From Prunus persica (taxonomy: Eukaryota > Streptophyta > Magnoliopsida > Rosales > Rosaceae), in assembly GCF_000346465.2 (NCBI RefSeq), contig NC_034009.1, positions 25,052,600 through 25,116,599 on the forward strand: a stretch of 64,000 nt of DNA. Direction: 5' to 3'. Position numbers and translations under genes: made by a program. Every line of letters starts with the position of its first letter. Position 1 is the stretch's first letter. The notes below the pieces were generated by a model. The model saw only the letters and a program-made list of their open reading frames with translations. It was not told the origin of the DNA and did not search any database. Shown piece by piece: positions 1 to 10,424 of the stretch.

Positions 1-277
1 CAAAACAAAACAAGTATCGCGTGTTGTTCAGGACTTCCTAGTTGTGTCAAATTCTATTTTTTTCCGAAATTATTTCCTAAATCGTATCTTCAAATTGGGA
101 TACGTAATAGATACACGTATCCCTTTGTGATTGACCGTATCCGTTAACTCGGATACGTATCCCGTGCGTATCTCAGCGTATCCTTTGCGTATCGTGTCTC
201 CGTGCGTATCCGTGCTTCTTAGCTATGAACCCAGAACCCATCCACCCCTGCGATTTTCTTCTCCCTCCACCCCTGCG

Positions 278-320
<43 letters not shown>

Positions 321-513
321 GATTATAGGGGTCAGACTTGCATCGCACAATGTTCCTTCACAGCCTTACGCTTTAATTTCAACATAAGTTATAGATTTCA
401 CAAATCAAGCTCAATCCACACACTTAACCCTAGAATCGCTGGAGAACCCGATGCAGCAATTCACTTGGCTATACTTGAAAATCCAAATATCAAGTGAACT
501 ATACCTTCTAAAA
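1..513. other. No gene recognised; CT microsatellite
   Basis: Short ORFs here are products of simple repeats. At about 90-215 the motif GTATCC/GGATAC recurs in degenerate form. A 27-bp stretch beginning CCACCCCTGCGATT is repeated just before a pure (CT)n tract at 281-315. The tract may be the 5' UTR of an old transcript, but no coding exon follows. Confidence 0.6.
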
Positions 514-708
514 TCAGGAACATAGAAAAAAAGAAAATGCAGTATCACCATACCCATGACAAAAACACAAAACACCTTTAATTGGAACACCTTGTTTTGG
601 CATCCAGCTTTTATAGAAAATTTGCAATCCCCTCGAATTCTGGTTAGCGATCGAATTTAGCTCTTTATTTACACCTTCAATGGGTGGTCTTTTCTTGGCT
701 GAAACCAT
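514..708 (-). pseudogene. Truncated monoacylglycerol lipase / caffeoylshikimate esterase-like fragment (alpha/beta hydrolase)
   Basis: Reading from the ATG at 708 on the minus strand gives about 64 residues. They resemble the N terminus of plant monoacylglycerol lipase-like hydrolases: PPIEGVNKELN, then SRGLQIFYKSWMP, then VLCFCHGYGDT. The last segment is the beta-strand with the HG oxyanion-hole motif. About 35-40 residues normally found between the first two blocks are missing. The reading frame ends soon after HGYGDT, so the serine nucleophile (GXSXG), Asp and His are absent. It looks like a captured or duplicated first exon with an internal deletion. The family assignment is from memory of conserved motifs and is fairly secure; the gene is non-functional. 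Confidence 0.65.
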
Positions 709-1599
709 TAAGTGAGTTCCTCCGAGGACGAAAAATGTGGGCTTTGGATGAAGATAGTTGATTGGGTTTTGGAATTGAAGAGGAAACAAAGGAAGCTTAA
801 GAGGTTGGTATCTTAGACCCTGATGAAAATAGAGCGCCACCCTGAGTCTGTACAACAACGCGGCGGCCGGTGGTTCTCATACCTGAAGAAAATCGCAGGA
901 GGTGAAGCAAGAAGAAAATCGTACGGGAAGGAGGGAGAAGAAATCACAAAGGGTGGGGGGAAGAAGAAAATCAACCCGTGGGGAGGAGAAGAAAATCACA
1001 GGGAGGATGGGTTCTGTGGGTTTTGGGTTCGTGGTGGTTGGAGGGTGGTGGTCATGGGGGAATGCAGGAGAGAGATGCACAGAGAGAGAGAGAGAGAGAT
1101 TTTTTTTTAAATTTTTTAATTTTTTTTGCTTTTAATATTTTTTTTCGTATTTTAATTAATTTAAAATTAACAAAAATTAAAAAATGCGGGATCTACAGTG
1201 CCATGTAAGCAACTAACGGAGATATCTGACTGAATCCTAACAGCGAAATCACATTGTAACAAATTTAAAAGTTCAGGGTATGTTATTGTAAAAATTAAAA
1301 AGATAGGGACTAACATGCCTTAAGGGTGTAACCACAGGGTACTAAAGTGTAATTAATCCTTTTTTTTTTCCTTGTACCTTATTTATTTATTTAATAAAAA
1401 TTATCATTTTAACATGACCTATCCAAAATCACTCCAAAACGACTAATTTGTTCAAAAGTGATTTTGAGAGGATTAAAAAAATCATGTATAGAAAGAACCA
1501 AGTGATTATTAGTCTATCCAAAATCACTCCCCTAACAAAACTGAATATATATTTTTAATCAAATAAGCTAAATAGTTAAACACAATAAACTTATTTGAA
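709..1599. other. Intergenic; purine-rich block and GA microsatellite
   Basis: 780-1080 is strongly G/A-rich and opens ORFs on both strands with no recognisable protein. A (GA)n tract lies at 1081-1099, followed by AT-rich DNA. I see no gene. Confidence 0.55.
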
Positions 1600-2020
1600 G
1601 TGAATTGTTTAATAAGATGTCAAAGTATCCCGAAGGCCTCAAAAAGAAAATTAACATCTTACACATCTTCATTGGAGATACCATTTTTATTTTTTGTTGT
1701 ATTCATTGGAGATACTCTAAATTTTGAAAATTTCAGATATATTCAAATTTAACTGAGACGAAAATTGAAAACAAACCTTATGGTCACAATTAATTTGACT
1801 TGAAATATTCTCTAGTAATGAGAAAGCAAAAGAAAACCAACAGGTGTAGGGCACTGGCAGGCAGACACATCCTTTCACTTGAGCTCATGTGGAGAAACAA
1901 ATGCAAGCAACTCATTGTCACCTTCAAGTTTAGCCAAGTCCTCTTCCTTCATGTTAATGTATGCTTCTATCTATTCCACCACCAGACTTGGCGTCCATGA
2001 AAACAACCAAGTTATTTCAA
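1600..2020 (-). pseudogene. BAHD acyltransferase relic: C-terminal codons plus 3' flank
   Basis: 1878-2018 is nearly identical to the 3' end of the BAHD gene at 5768-7078 (about the last 45 codons). The similarity continues into the 3' flank: 1610-1830 matches 5540-5750 with small indels. An extra ATCT near 1968 shifts the frame relative to the intact copy, and the homology stops near 2018. Nothing encoding the HXXXD or DFGWG motifs remains. It marks the left edge of the duplicated array and shows that the duplication unit included downstream non-coding DNA. Confidence 0.8.
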
Positions 2021-2149
2021 GGGGAAATACCACAAAATACAATCAAGGCACTTCTCCAAACACCATCCTGGACATTTTGGGAATAGTATCTATAAATATA
2101 TACTTATTGGCCTTACGATTTTTTCTCACTTTTTCTTCTCTCTCAGCGC

Positions 2150-2310
2150 TCTCTCTGTATCACTCTCTCTCTCTCTCTCGCACAAAGTCCATTGTCGAGA
2201 ACCAACATCTGGGCAGATTTGTCCCTTTAGTCACGAATGGAAGCTATCAGAAAGCAAGCGACCAGGCTTCGCGTCGCGAACGGGTCGTTAGGCAACAACA
2301 GGTGCTTTCA
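2150..2310 (+). pseudogene. Frameshifted first exon of an SH3 domain-containing protein (SH3P-like)
   Basis: A CT-rich leader (2150-2200) resembles a 5' UTR. An ATG at 2237 then opens MEAIRKQATRLR, the conserved start of plant SH3P1-type BAR/SH3 endocytic proteins. The expected continuation (R/E-Q/R-V-RQQQ) is read only after a frame change near 2270, where RRERVVRQQQ appears in the next frame. I found no downstream exons. The DNA after 2310 looks like first-intron sequence. Identification rests on a short motif recalled from the family, so confidence is moderate. Confidence 0.5.
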
Positions 2311-3795
2311 TACCAATCCTAATTCCACCAGATCCAATTTCATTTAATCGCTTTCAGTATCTGCACTCTATTCTGATTCCGTATTTGATATTTCTTATTT
2401 TGACCAATTTCCCCTTGAATTAGGTCGACTTTCTTTTCCCTTGTCCTGTTTATTTTCTTGGTGAAATTCGCAATCTTGTTCTGCCTGTAATGCTTTATTT
2501 TCGTTGGGTTTGTGATTTTCAATCCAACTCAACGCATTTCCTTTTCAAAGTCGTAAACTTTTTTATGAATTTTGTTGATTGACATTTGATGTGCTACCCA
2601 AAAGAGAGGCGATATTAATTGTATTCTTGCGCGTTAATTGGTAAATTGCTCGGAGAACATTCTTGGAATCTGTTTATGGAAGATTGCAAATAGAATACAT
2701 GGATAGAACAAAGAAATATATTTGTTGGTCCATAATGCCTTAAAAAATTAGAGCCTACAGTGTGTGTTATGGCTACAGGTCAGGCTTGTTCATCCAATGA
2801 AAAGTAAATGTTGCTATTAAGTTTTACATAGATATGCTCCCTTAAAAGAAATGGACAATCAGTTAGATTAAGGTATGGTTTCACTCAATAAATTCAATAG
2901 AAATTAGCCATTTGAGAAGTTTTTGCCAACAAATGTGTTAAGAGATTTCAGTTTCTGCTGTAACTTTGTTCTCATGTCACATTTTCTGTTCCTGTAGTCA
3001 TATTCATAAACATGCCTTGAAAAGTATATGGTACATCTTCAACTACATCCCATCAAGTTGAAGCTCCTATTTAAAGAATTTGATGTTGTGGGTATTTGGT
3101 TTACTCACCTGTTTTGGTTCATATTCTTATGAAATTGAATTTTTAAAGATCCTTAATTAGATTTTTTTTTTCTTTCTCTTTTCATATGTCAGGAGGACTT
3201 CAATGAACTCACTTAAACTGATAAGGTCTCTAGTCTGAAAAACATAGTTGGTTATTTACTGTGAATAGGTTGTGTATCTGTTATTGATGTAATTTTGTAT
3301 TCCCTTTTCTCCATTTTAAAAGAACTCTTTGCCAATGTTAAAGGTGAACCCAGAAGAACCAAGTATTCTAAAAGTTGCTGTTGTACATTATACAAATGTT
3401 CTTTGGTTGAGTCTTTTTAATAAGGGTAGGATTTTGAAGGTGGACATTTATTAGCTGTAGGTGAAGTCATTGCTAGCAGTTGGCTTGTACTTAGTAGCAT
3501 GCAATAGTCATCTTCTTAAGTTGTCTGAGAAGTGGAACTTATTTGGGCCTTTGAAATTCAAATTTGTTTTTTACTGCTTGTTTATTTCCATTTTATTGCT
3601 TTTTTATTGTCATTCTATTGCCATTTTATTGCTTTGTGGTGGACAGTTAACTTCACTTTTAATAATGGTGAACTCTCTTCCTTCTTAATAAATTTTTTCA
3701 CTATTAACTTCACTTTGATACGGAGATTATATTCTACAACATCAAATGGAAACTCTCATTCAGCAAACACATGATGATGCTAAGTCTCATTCAAT
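2311..3795. other. Intergenic / intron-like DNA, no gene recognised
   Basis: AT-rich DNA with T-rich tracts. It may be intron 1 of the SH3P-like relic. At 3575-3640 the words ATTGC/ATTGTC recur. No ORF here has a recognisable domain. Confidence 0.5.
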
Positions 3796-5124
3796 TTAAA
3801 GACGTGCAAGTGGATTTTCCTTGACATTACCAATTGGGGAGCTAAGCAACGCCGTGAACTCTTTGTTATGTTCGAACTTGGCCATGTCTTCCTCTTTCAA
3901 GCTAAAATAAGACTCAATTCCATCACCATTTCTGGTGTCCATGAAGACTATTTGATTACTGATACGCATAGCAGTCATGCTCACCCATGTAGGCCTTCCC
4001 CAACCAAAATCTGCGTCGTACACAGGAAACTTGCATACACTAGAAAAAGTCAATGTGACCAGCTCTCCTTTTGCAGCCTTCTCCGTTCTTTTCTTCATGA
4101 AATCCAGATGTTCTTGATACCCCTCTTGGAATTTCCTCATATAATTATTGTCAATCTTCTCAATTTCCTCCATCACCTGCCTCACCAATCCATGATGCTT
4201 CTCACCGGTAGGCAGAGTTGGAGTTGCCATGGCAGCCCTGTAATAATTTCCAAAAGTATGCTGAGGCAGAGGTGGCTTGAACCTGGAACGAAGATCCATG
4301 ATATAAACAACTGCGTACAACGTTTGAGGTCTTTCCCTAGGCCTTGACAAAACAAAGATGTCCCATAAAAAAGCAGACAAGGCCTCAACTTTTGATGGCC
4401 GTTTCTGGGTTTTTGAGACCTTGATGATCTGTTCATATCTTGATCTCAAAGCCTCAACCTTTGATGCATCAAACACAAACATCTTGGTTTTGATCTCATG
4501 CTTGTTGGTGATAGGAACCCCTAAATACCCATCCATATTTCTTGGTGGGAAAATTGAAGCTGCAGAAAAATCTGGACCCACAATAGAATTTTTGTTCCCC
4601 GGTCCACAATTAGAAGCAGCTGCCCAATTGTTCACAAATGTAAAACATGAGAGGCCGTCTGCAATTCTGTGTGAGATGCATAACCCAACAGCAATTCCTC
4701 CACATTCAAACACATTGAGCTGGACACCAAGGGCTGTTTTTGTGACTTCATCCAGCTTGAATGGCAGCAGTTTGTGGAGCTCAGAGAGGCAGGGGTTGGT
4801 GATGACATCAGAGAGCAGATGGGTTTTGACTTTAACTTCAGAAAATGGGATGCCTTGGTCTTTGCAGTGAACAAAAAGGTTGTTTCTGACTCTCCCAGCA
4901 AAAGGGTAGTATTGGGTCAAGACTTTGGATAGAGAAGTCTTGAGGAGGTTGGAGATTTGATTGATGTTTGTGGAGCCATTGAATTCATAGAAGTAGAGAA
5001 AAGGAACATAGGCATGGGGTGCTAATTGATCCAGAAAGGAGAGCTGGTGGTGGTGGAGATGGTGAGGGGTTGGAGAAGATGGTTTGATTGTCTCTTTGGT
5101 GATTACTTCAACTTCAATCTTCAT
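3796..5124 (-). CDS. BAHD acyltransferase (vinorine synthase-like), copy 1
   Basis: Single-exon ORF of 442 residues, the usual length for BAHD enzymes. These are cytosolic and transfer an acyl group from acyl-CoA to an alcohol or amine. The catalytic HXXXD is HRIAD (H152, D156) and the structural DFGWG is at about 372-376. The N-terminal signature (KPSSPTP, then LSFLDQLAP) and the YYPFAGR block are present, so the protein looks complete. The sequence resembles the clade holding vinorine synthase, salutaridinol 7-O-acetyltransferase and strawberry SAAT; the substrate cannot be told. It is the most divergent of the five intact copies (HHLHHHQLSF near the N terminus, HRIAD rather than HKIAD). 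It sits 643 bp downstream, in its own direction, of copy 2. Confidence 0.93.
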   Translation of the reverse strand: MKIEVEVITKETIKPSSPTPHHLHHHQLSFLDQLAPHAYVPFLYFYEFNGSTNINQISNLLKTSLSKVLTQYYPFAGRVRNNLFVHCKDQGIPFSEVKVKTHLLSDVITNPCLSELHKLLPFKLDEVTKTALGVQLNVFECGGIAVGLCISHRIADGLSCFTFVNNWAAASNCGPGNKNSIVGPDFSAASIFPPRNMDGYLGVPITNKHEIKTKMFVFDASKVEALRSRYEQIIKVSKTQKRPSKVEALSAFLWDIFVLSRPRERPQTLYAVVYIMDLRSRFKPPLPQHTFGNYYRAAMATPTLPTGEKHHGLVRQVMEEIEKIDNNYMRKFQEGYQEHLDFMKKRTEKAAKGELVTLTFSSVCKFPVYDADFGWGRPTWVSMTAMRISNQIVFMDTRNGDGIESYFSLKEEDMAKFEHNKEFTALLSSPIGNVKENPLARL

Positions 5125-5374
5125 CCTGATCTTCTTTGCTAGAGAACTTTTGATCGATCTGTTTTGCTTTTGCTAATTAAATTATGCAAAGTTGGAATCC
5201 TTCACAGATAATCACTTTTTTTTCTTCCCATTTAAAATTTTTTTTGAATAAGGTCTTTGCATTTCTCGGTGGAATAAGATAATCCAACTTGGTGGAAATT
5301 TTTGTTTGTTTTGAGAAAACTTGGATGCAATTTTTGTTTGTATTGATAGTGGCATATGCGATTGGGACTCTAAA

Positions 5375-5382
5375 TTTATATA
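5375..5382 (-). promoter_or_regulatory. Putative TATA box of BAHD copy 1
   Basis: TATATAAA on the minus strand, about 250 bp upstream of the ATG at 5124. The spacing implies a long leader, so the assignment is tentative. Confidence 0.4.
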
Positions 5383-5767
5383 AAGAAACCAATGATCATG
5401 CGAATTCCGACCAAAAATATCATAAACTAATGATCACAACAAAGTACTTACATTAAACTATATTAAAACAAGGTATTATTGTAGGAAGGTGGATTCGAAT
5501 GACCATGCCCTCGAATGTAGGAATAATTGCTCTTAACTATTAAACAAAATATCAAAGTACATCGGAGGTCTCAAGAAAGAAATTTTACATTCTACACATC
5601 TTTATTAAAGAACACACAATTTTATCCAAATTTTGACAAATTCAGATATATTAGATTTTAATTGAGATGAAAATTAAAACAAACCTTATAGTCACAATTA
5701 TTTTGACTTCACATATTCCCTACTAATTAATATACTCATTCACAACACAACAAGATAATAACACACA

Positions 5768-7078
5768 TCACTTGAACCCATGTGGAGAAACACATGCAAG
5801 GAACTCATTGTCACCTTCAAGTTTAGCCAAGTCCTCTTCCTTCATGTTAATATATGCTTCTATTCCACCACCAGACTTGGCGTCCATGAAAACAACCAAG
5901 TTATTGAAAGTCAGGGGAGGTGAGCCAACCCAAGTGGGTTTTCCCCACCCAAAATCAGCTTCGTACAGAGGAAATCTACACAGACTAGTGAAGCTCAGCG
6001 TCACCATCTCTCCCTTGAAGCAGTTCTCAGAGCTCTGTTTGATGAAATCCAAGTGCTCACTGCCCTGCTGCAGTTTGCTGACGTAGTGTTTGTCGATTTG
6101 TCTCACTTGGTCCCTCACCTGCCTCACGAGGCCATAGCACTCCTCCCCTGTTTGCAGCGATGGGATTGTCATTGCAATTCTGTAGAGATTTCCAAATGAG
6201 TGTTCAGGCAGAGGAGGGTCAATTCTTGTACGTAGGTTCACTGCATGAACAATGGCATACAGCCTCTCGGGTGCCGGTTCTGACTTCACTTGAGTGCTTG
6301 CCACAACGCGGCTCCATATGAAGGCTGACAAAGCTTCCACACGAGAAGGGGGTTTTTGGTAGCTTTCTAAGCTTTGGCTGTAATTATCAATACTATATTT
6401 TGCTTTAAGAGCCTCTATCTTTGAAGCATCAAAGATAAATCTCTTTGTTACAACATTCTGCTTTGTGATACCAGTCCTTGGATTAAACCCGGATATGTTT
6501 CTTGGTGGGAAGAGTGTGGCTGATACAAATTGGGGGCACACTATATGTTCATCTTCTTGTCTGGAAATGGCTGCCCAACTTTTGATGAACATGAAAAGTG
6601 ACAAAGCATCTGCAATCTTGTGGGAAACGCAAGCACCAAGAGCTATGCCACCACAGTCAAAGATGTTGAGTTGGACACCAAGGGAAAGATCAGCAACTTC
6701 ATGTACTTGAAATGGAATGAATTTGTTGAGTTCACTTGGAATTGGGTTTTGGATGACGTGAGAGAGTTGACAATTAACTCGAGTTTCCAAGTATGGTATG
6801 CCCTCATCATTGCAATCAATGAACAAGTTGCCATGGGCTCGTCCGGCTAGTGGGTAGAATAGAGTTAAGACATCGGAGAGGGATTTCTTGAGCTGATTGG
6901 ATATGTCAACAATATTGAATTTTGTATCGGGCTCTGAGGAATAGAATATGACCAAAGGATTATGGACCGGGGGAGATATCTGGTCAAGAAAGGAGAGGTG
7001 GTATGTGCGAAGGTGATCAGGAGTTGGTGAAGATGGTTTGATAATCTCTTTGGAGATTACTTCAACTTCAACCTTCAT
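5768..7078 (-). CDS. BAHD acyltransferase (vinorine synthase-like), copy 2
   Basis: Intact single-exon gene. I chose the ATG at 7078 (MKVEVEVISKE, 436 residues) over an in-frame ATG at 7174. The 7078 start matches all paralogues, and the extra 32 codons lie in what is leader sequence in the copy at 16303-17625. HKIAD is H153-D157 and DFGWG is at about 375-379, so catalytic and structural motifs are intact. Cytosolic acyl-CoA-dependent acyl transfer is expected; the acceptor is unknown. The proximal promoter, including the TATA box, is almost the same as that of 16303-17625. Its 3' end and downstream flank were copied to 1600-2020. Confidence 0.93.
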   Translation of the reverse strand: MKVEVEVISKEIIKPSSPTPDHLRTYHLSFLDQISPPVHNPLVIFYSSEPDTKFNIVDISNQLKKSLSDVLTLFYPLAGRAHGNLFIDCNDEGIPYLETRVNCQLSHVIQNPIPSELNKFIPFQVHEVADLSLGVQLNIFDCGGIALGACVSHKIADALSLFMFIKSWAAISRQEDEHIVCPQFVSATLFPPRNISGFNPRTGITKQNVVTKRFIFDASKIEALKAKYSIDNYSQSLESYQKPPSRVEALSAFIWSRVVASTQVKSEPAPERLYAIVHAVNLRTRIDPPLPEHSFGNLYRIAMTIPSLQTGEECYGLVRQVRDQVRQIDKHYVSKLQQGSEHLDFIKQSSENCFKGEMVTLSFTSLCRFPLYEADFGWGKPTWVGSPPLTFNNLVVFMDAKSGGGIEAYINMKEEDLAKLEGDNEFLACVSPHGFK

Positions 7079-7180
7079 GATCGTCTGCTTAAGTTCAAGT
7101 ATACTTGGTACCAAAACAATGAGGGTTTGTTTGGCTGTGATTGTGATTGTCTGTGGTTTTGTGTTGCTCTTCAAGGAGAC

Positions 7181-7190
7181 TTATATAGAG
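7181..7190 (-). promoter_or_regulatory. TATA box of BAHD copy 2
   Basis: CTCTATATAA on the minus strand, about 105 bp upstream of the ATG at 7078. The same box in the same context occurs at 17720-17729 before copy 4, which supports it as a functional element. Confidence 0.7.
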
Positions 7191-8025
7191 CTAGAGCAAC
7201 TGCATGCTAAGGGGACAGGTAATTTTAGAAAATTAACTTATATGTTGTCTAATGGTTGCAGCAAAAACATAATTGGCTCATGGGAATGACATTATTTCCA
7301 CGACAACATGCTATGTTTTGTTTAACTTAAAGCATGTTGAATTACAGGAATCATGATCTGACACTTGTGGAGCATAACGTCACACCATGTTTGTTCATTT
7401 TCTTAAGCATCATTAAAGTCTTTAGCTTTTTGTTTTCTTAATCTGAGGATTAGCTTGCATGGATTTTCCAGTGATATTATGATAGTGATATTGGATGGTG
7501 TAGTCTCTGTGTTGAAGTGTCTCGTTTTTAGCAAACAGTAGAATACATACAGGATTAGTATCTTTAGTCCAACATGGTTTTTCTTGCAGAAATGCATATA
7601 TGTTGCGTGTGAAGTAAAGATGAGCTAGAGACCATGCTAACAAGAAAGGGCATAGTACCTGAGAAGATTAAAGAAATTCAATCCATGCATTTAGACCACT
7701 TTTTACACTATAATAACACAAGAAAATGTGGCGTAGTTAGCCACCTTGGGCCCCAAGAGCTCTTGATTGTTGATGCTGGCTTTTTTAATTGTTGATGAGT
7801 GTTTGTGCTTTGGACTTTCTATTTTTCAGAGTAGCAGGAAAATTTGACTTGCTTTTATTTGTGGGTTTTCCCCTACAACAGTTAATAAACATGATTTATT
7901 TTATTTGTTGTAATTGTGGTATTAGAAATGTTTATCGATAAGATATCACCTTCAAATTTTGTACCAAATCACACATTCATACAAGAATCATAGTTCACCC
8001 ATAACAGACGCATTTTCCTTACAGT
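7191..8025. other. Intergenic; contains the empty site for the MITEs found at 21.1-21.5 kb
   Basis: No gene. 7495-7590 is paralogous to the DNA flanking the two MITEs at 21140-21525 (shared CTGTGTTGAAGTGTCTC and TCTTTAGTCCAACATG). It lacks both insertions, so it shows the target before insertion (7534-7557). Confidence 0.7.
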
Positions 8026-9360
8026 TCAGCAACCACTTAGAGAAACACAAGCCAAGAACTCGGTATCACATTCAAATTTAGCCATCACTTCCTCCTCCAA
8101 ACTAATGTATGCCTCAATTCCATCAGCCTCTTTGGTGTCCATGAAAACCACCAGGTTCTTGAATGTCAATGGCGGCGAGCTCACCCACACGGGCCTCCCC
8201 CAACCAAAATCATTATCATACACAGGAAATCTGCAAAAACTACTGAAGCTAAATGTATCCACCTCTCCTCTGATAACATTATCACTACTTTCTTGGAGAA
8301 CACTCAAGTGCTCATTGCCCTGTTGTAGTCTTTTGATATAGTCATTGTTGATCTTGTTTATTTCATCTCGCACCTTCATGATCACTGCGCCATAATTGCA
8401 TTCTTCCCCACTACTTAATAAGAATGGAGCTGTCATGGCACCACGGTAAAAATTTCCGAAACAATGTTGTGGCAGTGGTGGATCAAACCTCGGTCGCAGG
8501 TTCACAGAATGAAGCACTATGTAGTGCTTCTCATCATGTCCTGCATCATCCTTTGTGGTGGCCACAAATCGACTCCATATGAAAGCAGATAAGGCCTCAA
8601 CTCGTGAGGGTCCTTTTTCGTTTTCCAAACTCAAAACTCGAGAGTTAAAACCTGAACTGTCCTTCCCTTTATATTTGGTTTTGAGACTCTCTATCTTAGA
8701 GGAATCAAACACAAACCTCTTTGTTACTCTGTTCTTTGTGATGCCAATGCCTGCATCATATCCAATATTGAACTCCTTTGGAGGGAAGAGGGCTGCTGAA
8801 ACAAACTCTGGAAGTTCTATTCGGGGTTCATCTCCCAGGGCTGTGGCAGCCCAAGTTTTACTGAACATGAAATGAGACAATCCATCTGCAATCTTGTGAG
8901 AAATACATTGACCAATAGCAAATCCTCCGCATTCAAATATGTTGAGCTGAACCCCTAGAGCAAGTTCATTGGCAATATCGTCTAGCTCCAATGGGATGAA
9001 CTTCTTGAGTTCATCAGGAATTGGATTGTTGAGAAAATCAGAAAGTGAGCACTTGACTTGTGCTTCAACATAGGGAACGCCCTCATCATTGCAATCAACA
9101 AAATGGTTTTGTTTGAAGACTCGACCGGCTAGCGGGTAGAAAAGGGTTAAGACGTCGGCCAAGGACTTTTTGAGATGGCTGGATATTTCAGTGATTTTGG
9201 GCTGTGTCTCGCCATTGAATTCATAAAAGAGGACAAAAGGGTTATAGACTGGGGGAGCTAATTGATCAAGAAAAGAGAGCTGCAAATAGCGAAGATGGTC
9301 AGGGGTTGGAGATGATGGCTTGATAATCTCCTTGGAGATCACTTCAACCTCAATCTTCAT
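8026..9360 (-). CDS. BAHD acyltransferase (vinorine synthase-like), copy 3
   Basis: Intact single-exon ORF of 444 residues starting MKIEVEVISKE. HKIAD is H155-D159 and DFGWG is at about 384-388; the LFYPLAGR and NLRPRFDPPLP blocks are present. All motifs of an active acyl-CoA-dependent acyltransferase are seen. The loop before PSRVEALSAF is longer than in the other copies, with a stretch around 230-250 (GKDSSGFNSRVLSLENEKG), so acceptor preference may differ. The degenerate relics at 10.2 and 10.4-11.2 kb resemble its C-terminal part. Expression is probably driven from the TATA box at 9581-9590. Confidence 0.93.
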   Translation of the reverse strand: MKIEVEVISKEIIKPSSPTPDHLRYLQLSFLDQLAPPVYNPFVLFYEFNGETQPKITEISSHLKKSLADVLTLFYPLAGRVFKQNHFVDCNDEGVPYVEAQVKCSLSDFLNNPIPDELKKFIPLELDDIANELALGVQLNIFECGGFAIGQCISHKIADGLSHFMFSKTWAATALGDEPRIELPEFVSAALFPPKEFNIGYDAGIGITKNRVTKRFVFDSSKIESLKTKYKGKDSSGFNSRVLSLENEKGPSRVEALSAFIWSRFVATTKDDAGHDEKHYIVLHSVNLRPRFDPPLPQHCFGNFYRGAMTAPFLLSSGEECNYGAVIMKVRDEINKINNDYIKRLQQGNEHLSVLQESSDNVIRGEVDTFSFSSFCRFPVYDNDFGWGRPVWVSSPPLTFKNLVVFMDTKEADGIEAYISLEEEVMAKFECDTEFLACVSLSGC

Positions 9361-9580
9361 CTTAATTCTCTCTCTCCTATTTGATCAGAATTTGTTTTGA
9401 TTGTGCAGTGCAGGGACGGAAGTAGTTTTTGAAAAGAAAGACAGAAGTAGTTTGTTCAATTATTATTAGGAGGTCAAAGTTTGATTGCTGTCAATTGTGT
9501 GGTGTTGAAGGGATGGGGGTGGAAAGTGGAAAGTCAAAAGTCTAGGCATTTTCATACATAATATAATAGCAGGGGAAGGT

Positions 9581-9590
9581 TTATATATAG
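9581..9590 (-). promoter_or_regulatory. Putative TATA box of BAHD copy 3
   Basis: CTATATATAA on the minus strand, about 220 bp upstream of the ATG at 9360. Confidence 0.5.
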
Positions 9591-10164
9591 ACAAATTAGC
9601 ATTCAAAGTCTAAGTTTTCCTACTTTCAACTCAAAAGAAAAGTCTTACATTAACATTAACTAGCCCCTTAACACATGCTCACGCATGTGCCAATTGGTTT
9701 TCTTTTTTTTATTTTATTTTATTTTTAGAATTAATAAAAGATAACAGGGTAGTTATGTTCCATAAAAGTAGAACCTATTATCTTATTTTGTTTTTAATTT
9801 TAATTTTTTTAATATTAAAAAATGTGAATTTACCATATTATCCTCATTTAATTAATAATTTCAATTCTTAATGTTTGAATTAACAAAAGGCATTTTCTGG
9901 TATTTTGAATGTTTCACCATTCTCTACCTTTTGCTTTATATATATATAATAGATAAACAGTAATACAGCAACGTTATCTTAAAATTAAATTTTATTATAT
10001 CAACTCTTTAAATAAATAACTAAAAGTGTATTGGATCAGCCAAATTTATTGTTACACCCCTAATTGTTTTGTACCCACTTGAGATAATTTAATAGATTAG
10101 TTTCATAACACATGTGGTCCATTGAAATAGTACAAATCAAAATATTAAAAACGAATATTTCGTG
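9591..10164. other. AT-rich intergenic DNA
   Basis: No gene, repeat family or conserved block recognised. Contains short TA and T tracts. Confidence 0.5.
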
Positions 10165-10298
10165 AGCCTCTTTGGTATCGACCTAACATAGAAGGTTCTT
10201 GAAGGTCCCTCCCATGTAGGACTCTCCCCAACCAAAATCATTATAATACATAGGAAATCTCCAATAACTATAATGTAACCACCTCTCCTTCCGTAAAA
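10165..10298 (-). pseudogene. BAHD relic (DFGWG-region fragment)
   Basis: Degenerate match to the C-terminal third of the neighbouring BAHD genes. CCTCTTTGGT, GGTTCTTGAA, then CCCCAACCAAAATCATTAT (the complement of the DFGWG-coding stretch) occur in the right order and spacing as in 8105-8270, but with many indels. No open frame remains. Confidence 0.75.
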
Positions 10299-10424
10299 CT
10301 ACAAGCAAAATTTGTTGATGAAACTAGTAGTGACTATCTGATCAAGTAATAACAATACTTTGTCGAATTAATACCAACATAGGGAAATTAATTCTCTTAA
10401 TTTTGCGCTCGAATTAGTTGGAGA

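Noticed and set aside
823..1208. Overlapping ORFs encoding Gly/Arg/Glu-rich peptides
   Set aside because: They arise from a purine-rich, low-complexity block with a GA microsatellite.
3868..4870. Plus-strand ORFs of 159 and 170 residues opposite BAHD copy 1
   Set aside because: Shadows of the minus-strand acyltransferase; similar shadows occur opposite the other copies.
5768..7174. Longer 468-residue start for BAHD copy 2
   Set aside because: The extra 32 codons correspond to untranslated leader in copy 4, and no paralogue has such an extension.
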